Source: Halosimplex halobium (GTDB taxonomy: Archaea; Halobacteriota; Halobacteria; Halobacteriales; Haloarculaceae). From it: a stretch of 64,000 nt of DNA. Below the pieces are notes generated by a model, which saw nothing but the letters and a program-made list of their open reading frames with translations, was not told the DNA's origin and did no database searches. Below are positions 34,605 to 41,014 of the stretch, in pieces (position 1 is the first letter of the stretch; each line of letters begins with the position of its first letter). A program made the translations under genes and the position numbers. The stretch lies in NCBI RefSeq assembly GCF_051414055.1, contig NZ_JBLKNX010000017.1:62001-126000 (forward strand). Direction: 5' to 3'.

Positions 34605-34705
34605 GCCGCGCCCCCGTCGACGTTGCGCCAGTCGCGCCACGTCGGTCGTTCCTCTGTGTTTTCGCTATTCGCCTCGTTTTCGCCGTGTTGAGTGTCCGAA
34701 TCCAT
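34601..34705 (-). CDS. 34-residue acidic leader protein of the structural operon
   Basis: A very short, Glu/Asn-rich frame beginning MDSDTQHGENEAN. A GGTGGGGGTGG ribosome-site-like stretch precedes the ATG, and its stop is fused to the next start. An in-frame ATG at 34771 would give a 56-residue protein with its own GGAGGG site. It is the first frame of the long minus-strand operon. Confidence 0.45.
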   Translation of the reverse strand: MDSDTQHGENEANSENTEERPTWRDWRNVDGGAA

Positions 34706-34810
34706 CTTTTTACCACCCCCACCGGATGCGGGTAGGGGTACCCCGGCGGAAGCCGCCGGAACATCCATCATATGGCTCACACCCTCCAAATTGGCCGCGA
34801 GGATAGCGAG

Positions 34811-34818
34811 ATAATAGG
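34811..34818 (-). promoter_or_regulatory. Possible TATA box of the structural operon
   Basis: The minus strand reads CCTATTAT, about 25-30 bases upstream of a likely start near 34785. It is the only TATA-like word in the 200 bases before the operon. Weak evidence. Confidence 0.35.
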
Positions 34819-34922
34819 GGAACCTCTACACAGAGAATCGGTAGACGATAGGGAGAGAATAGATAGAGACGGGTTCACCCACCGGGAATGCTTTTGATAA
34901 GTGGCAAACGAGCGGTAACCAC

Positions 34923-35090
34923 ATGTCGGGTCAAAAGCAGTACTCCCGTACCGTCACGGAACAGGGCCCCGGAACGCTCGGTACGAGTCTTCCCGCCGGG
35001 TTCGTCAACGAGTTCGGGATCGAGAAGGGTGACGAATTGAAGATCGACGGCATCGACTGGGACGACGGGACGATCACGTTCCGCGTCTGA
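34923..35090 (+). CDS. AbrB/SpoVT-type transcription factor
   Basis: A 55-residue protein with the swapped-hairpin AbrB fold: RTVTEQGPGTLGTSLPAGFV then FGIEKGDELKID. The family forms dimers that bind promoter DNA or serves as antitoxin. It stands divergent to the structural operon with only 217 bases between them, a good position to control that operon. A TTTTGATAAG TATA-like word lies about 25-30 bases before ATG. Confidence 0.8.
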   Translation: MSGQKQYSRTVTEQGPGTLGTSLPAGFVNEFGIEKGDELKIDGIDWDDGTITFRV

Positions 35091-35353
35091 CCATGCCGGG
35101 ATCACTTCTCCCCCGCGAACCCGCTGCGACCGTGTTTGGCCGCGACCGCCTCCGGTTGCGCGTCGAGAGAAACGTTCGACGCGATATGCACACGAGGGAG
35201 ATCGCGCCGTGTGCATATTCGGTGCCCGGGGAGGGCTCCGAACCCCAGCTCCGAACGCTGTGGGCTGTGGGCCAGTATGGGCTTTATTAGTGATCGGGGT
35301 TCCAGTTACTCGCTCAGACCTGCTTTTTGGCCTCGTGTTCACGAGCGGTCGGT

Positions 35354-35611
35354 ATGCGAATCCGCGAAGACGGCAAGCACGCGCACCGGACTGACACCAT
35401 TGAGCAGGCCGCCGAGTTCTGGGGGTGCAACAAGACTACCGCGCTCATGCAGTCGGCCGACTTCGCCCGGCGAATCGACGAGGGAATCCGAACTGTGCTC
35501 GCTCGCGACGACCTGACGGTCGCGCAGAAACGGGAGATTGCGGACACGCTGACGATTCCCGGCACGTACGAACCAGTTATTAAGGAAACAATAGGGGTCC
35601 AGAGAGAGTGA
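35354..35611 (+). CDS. Haloarchaeal DUF7692-like small protein
   Basis: An 85-residue helical protein starting MRIREDGKHAHRTDTIEQAAEFW, followed by CNKTTALMQSADFARR. I recall this pattern from small proteins common in haloarchaeal plasmids and proviruses (DUF7692), probably a DNA-binding regulator of ribbon-helix type. A TATA-like CTTTATTAG lies upstream at 35282. The 260 bases between AbrB and this gene hold a basic 65-codon frame at 35093 that I consider unproven. Confidence 0.65.
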   Translation: MRIREDGKHAHRTDTIEQAAEFWGCNKTTALMQSADFARRIDEGIRTVLARDDLTVAQKREIADTLTIPGTYEPVIKETIGVQRE

Positions 35612-35637
35612 GCGGACTTACTTGAATTCGGCCGGTT

Positions 35638-35958
35638 ATGAAGTGGTTTTATGAGATTAGAAATTCGCCGGGGATTATGGAAGAGTCGACGAAAAACAAC
35701 ATAGGCTCTGGAATCACTGCGCTACTCACAATTGTACTATTTGGGTTCGGATTAGTCCGGGGTATCGACGCATGGTTGACTATTGAACAGATTCAGGCAA
35801 CAGGTCCAGTTGGGCAAGCGGTATTCCGTGAGGAAGCACAGTCCGCGAAAGCAGGGCTTCTCACGGCTGGTGGGGCCGTGCTTGGGGGAATATTCACTCT
35901 CGGGTTGGCGGTAAGTTTCGAAATAAAAGCGGAACTGTGGCGAATGCGGGAAGATTAG
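35638..35958 (+). CDS. Small membrane protein, two helices
   Basis: A 106-residue protein with helices near 24-44 and 72-92 and polar, charged ends (FEIKAELWRMRED). It is AT-richer than its surroundings and follows the DUF7692-like gene after 26 bases. Function unknown. It may start at the second methionine of the frame, residue 14. Confidence 0.6.
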   Translation: MKWFYEIRNSPGIMEESTKNNIGSGITALLTIVLFGFGLVRGIDAWLTIEQIQATGPVGQAVFREEAQSAKAGLLTAGGAVLGGIFTLGLAVSFEIKAELWRMRED

Positions 35959-35986
35959 GGATTTCTATTGAATCAACGAGAAAGAT

Positions 35987-36874
35987 CTATCGACGACCGT
36001 CAGTTTCCCGTTTGTGGATTCGCTCGGTGATATTTCGCTGAAGTTCCACTCCGTCCCACTTCTCTCTCTCGTCAGTCGGGATTTCCTTGTGCAGTTTATC
36101 GTCTTCCTGAAGTTGCTCTCGATACTGTTTCAGATACTTCCCCCAGACGATCCGAGGAACAGGCTCACCCCTTTCCTTGCACCACTCGATAACATCCCGA
36201 TTCGACTTTGAGGAATTACAGGCCTGACATGCCGGAACCTGATTACTGATAGAATCGTCACCGCCTTCGGAGATCGGGATTACGTGGTCAAAGGTTGTTT
36301 CCGTCTCTTCTTTACAGTAGATGCAAACTCCGAAATCTTCCTTGAGTTGGTATTTGTCTTCCTTCGTGATTGAAGCCATCTCATACTCGCCGTCTTTGAG
36401 TTGATTGTACCGCTTCCAGAGAAAGCCAGCATGAGAGACACCAGCTGCCAACTGGATAAGTCGAGCATTTTGATAGCAAATCAGTTCGTGGTACGTTTGA
36501 ATATTGTCCGGTAGTGTCGCTGTTTCCCGGAATAGACGCGACTCAGGATAGGTGTAAGTCTTAACTGAGGCATCCTTGACGGCATTTCGGAGATCTTCGG
36601 GACCCATCGATTCCCATTCTGAAAGCGTATCACTCAGATTTTGCTCAAATGCGACTTCGCAAACAAGGGCTTCCGGATCGTATCCTTCGTTGAAGTCAGC
36701 AACAGTTTGACCAGTACCTGGAATATCCCAGTTTTTCGCTGTCTCCCCTGGTTGACTCACTATAACCATACTCGTCTGGCCCTCTTTATCCCGGTCATAA
36801 ACCCGTTGGCCTACAGAAAATCGATAAGACCGATCTCCGTCATCGCTGCCTTGTGATCCCTTGGTATCGGACAT
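35987..36874 (-). CDS. HNH endonuclease domain protein
   Basis: A 295-residue soluble protein. The C-terminal part has a complete HNH motif: CIYC near 183, DHVIPISEGG near 196, N near 210 and CQACNSSKSN near 216, with zinc held by the two cysteine pairs and His-Asn-His-type catalysis. The N-terminal 170 residues show SVGQRVYDRD early on, a small beta-domain-like start, and are otherwise unknown. Base composition is far AT-richer than the neighbours, a sign of recent transfer. It could be a homing, packaging or defence nuclease. It is read opposite to the two small genes before it. Confidence 0.82.
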   Translation of the reverse strand: MSDTKGSQGSDDGDRSYRFSVGQRVYDRDKEGQTSMVIVSQPGETAKNWDIPGTGQTVADFNEGYDPEALVCEVAFEQNLSDTLSEWESMGPEDLRNAVKDASVKTYTYPESRLFRETATLPDNIQTYHELICYQNARLIQLAAGVSHAGFLWKRYNQLKDGEYEMASITKEDKYQLKEDFGVCIYCKEETETTFDHVIPISEGGDDSISNQVPACQACNSSKSNRDVIEWCKERGEPVPRIVWGKYLKQYREQLQEDDKLHKEIPTDEREKWDGVELQRNITERIHKRETDGRR

Positions 36875-36954
36875 ACAGATTAGTCCTCATTCACAAACGT
36901 GGCAGACGCTACTTGATTCTCTAGGATAGATACCAGTCCGTATAGAATTACGCG

Positions 36955-37203
36955 TCAGATCTCGTCTGCGTCCAGCTCTCCGTCAAGATAGTTCCGGCCC
37001 TTGTCTGTGATTGAGTAGTAACTACCGTCAGCTACCGTCACGAGATCGGCTTCTGATAGCTTTGTAAGCCGTTGAGACACCCACGAACGTGAGTAATCGA
37101 GGTTTCTCGAAATTACAACGGGTGAGAGTTCTAACCCGGATTCCTCTAAGAGTTCGAGAATCCGGTCGTCGGTTTGGTTCATCCAGTCCACCCGCGGACG
37201 CAT
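36955..37203 (-). CDS. PhiH1-type winged-helix repressor
   Basis: An 82-residue protein starting MRPRVDWMNQTDDRILELLEE, followed by a helix-turn-helix (NLDYSRSWVSQRLTKL) and the wing (VTVADGSYYSITDKG). This is the known haloarchaeal PhiH1 repressor-like family, found in temperate viruses and plasmids. It faces the integrase operon across a region holding AACGGATCCGTT-type palindromes, its likely operators. It probably keeps the element quiescent. Confidence 0.82.
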   Translation of the reverse strand: MRPRVDWMNQTDDRILELLEESGLELSPVVISRNLDYSRSWVSQRLTKLSEADLVTVADGSYYSITDKGRNYLDGELDADEI

Positions 37204-37616
37204 GGTCCGCGAATCGATTCACTCTGGTTAACGGTTTTTGATACGTTGTCGGTAGATAGCATATCCGTTCTTGATAGATAACGGATCCGTTGAGTAATTT
37301 TAAGTGAGGTGGGTCCAACAGTCGAGCCAAGAGCGTCACACCGGGCTGGCGGGACGTTGCTCCCGCGAGAAAGAGTCGGTGGCCGACGACCCTACCCGTC
37401 GGCCGGGGTGTCGCTCTCGCGAGCGAACACATGACAACGAGAGATGCACGCCGCCGTAAGTCAGGTGGCACGACGAACAGCCCGCTACCCCGTTTTACTT
37501 TCACCGGCGAAATCCGCGATTTTGCCGGGACGGGGGCTGAATCGCTTTACTTTCACTTTCACTACGCGCGTCTGGATTACCCCTTTTACGTCCCCGACAT
37601 TCAGTCACGCCCGGCT
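37204..37616. promoter_or_regulatory. Divergent control region between repressor and integrase operon
   Basis: No gene is evident. Near the repressor lie the operator-like palindromes (37263-37291). Toward the integrase operon are TTTTACTTTCACC (37493-37505) and TTTACTTTCACTTTCACT (37546-37563), followed by weak TATA-like words near 37570-37590. The middle part is GC-rich with several short inverted repeats around CGCGAG. Confidence 0.55.
37263..37291. promoter_or_regulatory. Operator cluster of the PhiH1-type repressor
   Basis: Three copies of the half site ATCCGTT: 37263-37269 forward, 37280-37286 reverse (AACGGAT) and 37285-37291 forward. The last two join to the perfect palindrome AACGGATCCGTT. 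It is 60-90 bases upstream of the repressor start. Confidence 0.6.
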
Positions 37617-37883
37617 ATGTCGGAGAACGAGAAGGAAGTCGTCCAGATCGAAGACCGCCACGACCGGTGGCGGTTCACTTGTCCTCGTGGGCACCGTTCC
37701 TGGGAACCCACGAACCACCACTTCTGGTGTTCGAAGTGCGCCAGCGCCGAGGGCGTCGACGGCGTCTTCGACGAGCTGCGCGACAAGCGGAACGACGACC
37801 TACTCCGTCGCGACGAGGTGCGACTGCTGACGCCTGCCGGACCCTATGACCGTGATCTCGACTATCGGGAGGGATCGGCGTGA
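37617..37883 (+). CDS. Small zinc-finger protein of the integrase operon
   Basis: An 88-residue protein with FTCPRGHRSWEPTNHHFWCSKC around residues 20-42: two cysteine/histidine pairs able to bind zinc. It starts the three-gene operon that ends with the integrase, with GTGA overlap to the next gene. In the temperate pleolipovirus SNJ2 two small genes beside the integrase help integration; this trio has the same organisation, as far as I recall, and may do the same. Confidence 0.7.
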   Translation: MSENEKEVVQIEDRHDRWRFTCPRGHRSWEPTNHHFWCSKCASAEGVDGVFDELRDKRNDDLLRRDEVRLLTPAGPYDRDLDYREGSA

Positions 37884-38170
37884 CGCGCGAGTTCGTCGTC
37901 TCCGACGAGCGTCCATCGGTGAGCTACGGACCGACTCGGAATCTGGACGAGTGGGTTCTGGCGGTCACCTGCGAAGATGAGCGCGTCGAGATCGTCCTCG
38001 ATGAACGAGCGATGTATGACCTGTGGGTGGAGGTTCGGGGTGTCCCCTGGCCGGACCCGCCGAAGAGTCCGAAAAACGAGCGTCTCGTCCGCCAGTTGGT
38101 CCACGCAGCCAACGGCGCCGATGAGGAGATGCTGCGGGACGCGCTCGAAGCCCTGGGGGTGCGACGATGA
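37880..38170 (+). CDS. Small protein of the integrase operon
   Basis: A 96-residue soluble acidic protein starting at GTG. It contains ERVEIVLDERAMYDLWVEV in its middle and a helical C-terminus (EEMLRDALEALG). It overlaps the zinc-finger gene and the integrase by four bases each. Probably a recombination accessory or directionality factor by position. Confidence 0.65.
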   Translation: MTREFVVSDERPSVSYGPTRNLDEWVLAVTCEDERVEIVLDERAMYDLWVEVRGVPWPDPPKSPKNERLVRQLVHAANGADEEMLRDALEALGVRR

Positions 38171-39213
38171 GCGACGACGATCTCGTCTCTATCCCGCCCA
38201 AAGAGGCGGTCGAGCTTCATCTGGATAGCCTGGAGGATACGGCCGCGGACTGGACGGAGAAGGGCCACCGGAGCCACCTCCGGGCGTGGGTGGAGTGGTG
38301 CCGCGAAGAGGGTGGTATCGACTCGATGGACGAGGTGACTGGCCGGGACATCTACGAGTTCCGGCGGTGGCGTCGTAACGGTGGCTACTCCCGCGGCGAA
38401 GACGAGTTGGCGGCCCGGACCGTCCACACGGCCCTGACGACGATACGGTCGTTCCTGCGGACCTGCGCGTCAATCGAGGCCGTCCCTCAGGACCTGTACG
38501 AGAAGGTCCAGCTACCGACCCTGAGCCGGAACGAACAGGTGTCGGACTCGTGGCTCCCGCCGGAGCGGATCCCGCCGATTCTCGACTACCTGAGCAGTTA
38601 CGAGTACGCGAGTCGCGATCACGTCATCTGGGTCCTGGTGTGGCACACCGGCGCCCGGCTCGGCGCGGTCCGCGCGCTCGACCTGGGCGACGTAGAACTC
38701 GATAGCGACGAGCCCGGGCTGCGGTACCGACACCGGCCAGAGACCGGAACCCCGCTCAAGAACGACGACCAGGGGGAGCGGTACAACCGTATCAGCCAGC
38801 GAGTCGCGCGAGTCCTACAGGATTACATCGATGGGCCGCGTGTGGAAGCGACCGACGAACACGGCCGGACGCCGCTCGTGACGACGGAGGCCGGCCGTCT
38901 GTCGGCGACGTGTATCCGGAACGCGTTCTACCGCTGGACCCGGCCGTGCAAGATCGGCGAGGAGTGTCCGCACGACGAGGACCCGGATACCTGCGAGTAC
39001 GCCCGTCACACCGGGATGAGTTCCTGCCCGTCCGCCCGCTCGACCCACGACGTGCGGAAGGGGCGGGTGACGAAGTACCGGAACGACGGCGTGCCGCGCG
39101 GGGTGGTCGCGGACCGTCTCGACTGTTCGGAAGAGATCCTCGACAAGCACTACGACCGAGCGAACGAGCGCGAGAAGGCAGACCGCCGATGGGAGTTCAT
39201 CGACGATGAGTAA
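38167..39213 (+). CDS. int: Tyrosine recombinase (integrase), SNJ2-like
   Basis: A 348-residue enzyme. The N-terminal 105 residues form a SAM-like core-binding domain. The catalytic domain shows arginine 164 (HTGARLG), a lysine hairpin near 200 (LKNDDQGE), His294 and Arg297 (HDVRKG), and the nucleophile Tyr329 (DKHYDR). A cysteine-rich insert (CKIGEEC, CEYARH, SSCPS) sits before the His-x-x-Arg box, as in haloarchaeal virus integrases. All catalytic residues are present, so it should be active. It likely integrates and excises the element to its left. Confidence 0.92.
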   Translation: MSDDDLVSIPPKEAVELHLDSLEDTAADWTEKGHRSHLRAWVEWCREEGGIDSMDEVTGRDIYEFRRWRRNGGYSRGEDELAARTVHTALTTIRSFLRTCASIEAVPQDLYEKVQLPTLSRNEQVSDSWLPPERIPPILDYLSSYEYASRDHVIWVLVWHTGARLGAVRALDLGDVELDSDEPGLRYRHRPETGTPLKNDDQGERYNRISQRVARVLQDYIDGPRVEATDEHGRTPLVTTEAGRLSATCIRNAFYRWTRPCKIGEECPHDEDPDTCEYARHTGMSSCPSARSTHDVRKGRVTKYRNDGVPRGVVADRLDCSEEILDKHYDRANEREKADRRWEFIDDE

Positions 39214-39466
39214 CACCCAACCTGAATCCACGAAAGTACCGAATATTGGGGTTCCGAGGGCCTGCAGCGCCCATCATTTTGCGTAACGGGCAACATTTGG
39301 AAGACGGCAGTACGACGTATTTAAATCACCGCCCGTTTTGCCGATTTGATTTCATCACGTTCCGTGATGGGGGTCACCGACGTCGTGCGGTTCGCTAAGA
39401 TTTAGATGACAGCGAGCGAGGGTACTGGTCTGGAGTCATCGGGGTCGCCACATCAATCCGACCGAT

Positions 39467-39484
39467 GGACCACTTTCACCCCGG
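39467..39484 (+). promoter_or_regulatory. ACTTTCAC promoter-upstream motif of the mre11 operon
   Basis: GGACCACTTTCACCCCGG, ten bases before a TATA-like word. It differs by one base from the motif at 50590 in front of the polB2 operon. Confidence 0.55.
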
Positions 39485-39593
39485 CGTGGGCACATTTAAC
39501 ATTGCCGTGGGAGACGACATGACTGTCGAATACTATGCAGAGAAAGACCCAGCCGGTTGCAGGTTTGTTACCGGAATTCGGAGGGTTCCCCAC

Positions 39594-39600
39594 AGGAGGT
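39594..39600 (+). promoter_or_regulatory. Ribosome binding site of mre11
   Basis: AGGAGGT ten bases before ATG 39611. It selects this start and suggests a leadered transcript of about 90 bases. Confidence 0.6.
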
Positions 39601-39610
39601 TTCTAACATC

Positions 39611-41014
39611 ATGCGTATTGCCCACGCCGCCGACATCCATCTCGGTCACCGCCAGTACGGCCTCAAACAACGGGAAACGGACGCTCGCCTGTCGTTCCAG
39701 CACTTCCTGTCGCAGGCGCGCGAGCGAGGCACGGACGCGATTCTGATACCGGGCGACCTCTTCGACTCCAGAGACATCCGCCCGCAGACGCTCCAGCAGA
39801 CCGAAGCGTTACTCGAGGACGTCGAGCAGCCCGTCGTCGTCTCGCCCGGCAATCACGACGAGAACATGAGCCGTCGGCGGGATCTGACGTGGCTGGAGTA
39901 CCTGAACGACAAGGGGCTGATAACGCTTCTATCGGCGGAGCTATCGGGCGACCGGGCAACCTTTGCGCCGACGGACGTCACCGATCCGCGGCAGGGAGGA
40001 GGCGGCTACGTGGACCTCGAAGGCGACGACGAGGTCGTCCGTTGCTTCGGCCTCCAGTACCGGGGCGCGTACATCGAGCGCGACCTCCCGAACGTCGCGG
40101 AGGGCATCGAAGCCGTGAACCAGAGCGAGGGGGAACCGGACACGACGATTCTCCTCGCTCACTTCGGCGTTGACGACGCAGTCCCTGACCTGGGAGCAAA
40201 CGTGGCGCGTGCGGCCCTCACCGATCTCGAAGGCTTCGTCGATTACCTCGCCCTCGGCCACATCCACAAGCAGTTCGAGAGCGGGACGGTGGCCCGGAAC
40301 CCCGGCAGCCTGGAAGCGTTCGATATCCAGGAGGGACGGTGGGACGACAGCCACGGCTACTACGTCTACGACACCATCGCCGACACCGCCGAACATCAGC
40401 TTTCGAAGCGCCGCCCGTACCACACGCTGAACTTCGACGTGTCCGGGTACCGCACGTTCGAGGATCTTCGCGCCGACTTCGAAACGGAACTGGAGAACGC
40501 GCGGCCGGACGTCGAAGACGTCTGTCAGCGCGATGTCCACCGCGACGGCCGAGGGAACCGGCGGGACCCGGTCATCAACGTCCGCTTCGAGGGGACGCTC
40601 CTGCTCGACCACACCACGTTCGACGTCGAGACGCTCACTGACCTCGCCGAAGACAAACTGGACGCGCTGTACGTCCAACCGACGAACCACACCGAACGGA
40701 AGGCTGTTCAGGACCTGCTCGGCGACCTCGAGCGCGGCGAGGCGTTCAACCCGGACGGGACCGTCAACACCGACGCTCTCCAGGAGCGGGTGTTCACGAC
40801 GATCGCCGGCGAATCCAGGTACAGCGCGGAAGCGGAAGAGGTCGCGGAAACGCTGGATCACGTCGAGGGGCTGGTCAACGAGGACGGACAGGGCGTCGCG
40901 GAGGTCGCGGACTACCTCCGGGAGCGGCGTCGTGAACTCTTCCCGGAGGGACCCGGAGAGGCGTCCGACGCGGAGAACACGGACGACGCGACGAACGAGG
41001 TGAGTTCCGAATGA
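39611..41014 (+). CDS. mre11: Mre11-like DNA double-strand-break nuclease
   Basis: A 467-residue manganese-dependent nuclease. All phosphodiesterase motifs are present: DIHLG (Asp8, His10), GDLFD (48-52), GNHDEN (80-85), a LAHFG histidine near 180 and GHIHKQ (216-221). The last 170 residues contain a capping domain and a tail for Rad50 binding. With Rad50 it opens and trims DNA ends. The stop overlaps rad50 by four bases. It is a complete gene with high-GC codon use. Because haloarchaea usually carry a separate chromosomal mre11-rad50, this is probably an accessory copy. Confidence 0.93.
   Translation: MRIAHAADIHLGHRQYGLKQRETDARLSFQHFLSQARERGTDAILIPGDLFDSRDIRPQTLQQTEALLEDVEQPVVVSPGNHDENMSRRRDLTWLEYLNDKGLITLLSAELSGDRATFAPTDVTDPRQGGGGYVDLEGDDEVVRCFGLQYRGAYIERDLPNVAEGIEAVNQSEGEPDTTILLAHFGVDDAVPDLGANVARAALTDLEGFVDYLALGHIHKQFESGTVARNPGSLEAFDIQEGRWDDSHGYYVYDTIADTAEHQLSKRRPYHTLNFDVSGYRTFEDLRADFETELENARPDVEDVCQRDVHRDGRGNRRDPVINVRFEGTLLLDHTTFDVETLTDLAEDKLDALYVQPTNHTERKAVQDLLGDLERGEAFNPDGTVNTDALQERVFTTIAGESRYSAEAEEVAETLDHVEGLVNEDGQGVAEVADYLRERRRELFPEGPGEASDAENTDDATNEVSSE

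Larger units (their letters stand above)
14323..39216. mobile_element. Integrated virus-like element (pleolipovirus-like module with tyrosine integrase)
   Basis: The limits are inferred: tRNA-Pro on the left, the end of the integrase gene on the right. Inside are a plus-strand nucleic-acid arm (14.4-20.0 kb), a pilin, a 13-kb minus-strand operon of spike-like and small membrane proteins with a packaging-type ATPase, AbrB and PhiH1-type regulators, and a three-gene integrase operon. No housekeeping gene is present. I found no direct repeat of the tRNA 3' end near the integrase, so the exact ends remain open. The layout suggests a provirus of an enveloped pleomorphic type; this is inference. 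Confidence 0.75.
39214..39610. other. Intergenic region between integrase and mre11
   Basis: It holds no convincing gene. CATCACG/CGTGATG with a 3-base loop (39353-39369) is a perfect hairpin, perhaps a terminator or a binding site. GGACCACTTTCACCCCGG at 39467-39484 with a TATA-like ATTTAA at 39494 forms the mre11 promoter. A 23-codon frame at 39535 ends just before mre11. I looked here for a copy of the tRNA-Pro 3' end and saw none. Confidence 0.55.

Noticed and set aside
35218..35250. tRNA-like words (GGGGTTCGGAGCCCTC on the minus strand) near the AbrB gene
   Set aside because: The T-loop lacks the required A58 and no acceptor, D or anticodon arm can be built around it.
35093..35290. 65-codon basic frame directly after AbrB
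   Set aside because: Composition is Arg-rich and unlike haloarchaeal proteins; no family or coupling signal beyond the short distance.
39571..39592. GAATTCGGAGGGTTCCCCAC as a possible copy of the tRNA-Pro end (GAATCTCGGCGGTCCCAC)
   Set aside because: Several mismatches and indels; not an identical core as needed for integrase attachment sites.
39465..39746. A 93-codon frame overlapping the start of mre11
   Set aside because: It runs in another frame through the catalytic N-terminus of Mre11, and its second half is Arg/Ser-rich. The ribosome site belongs to mre11.
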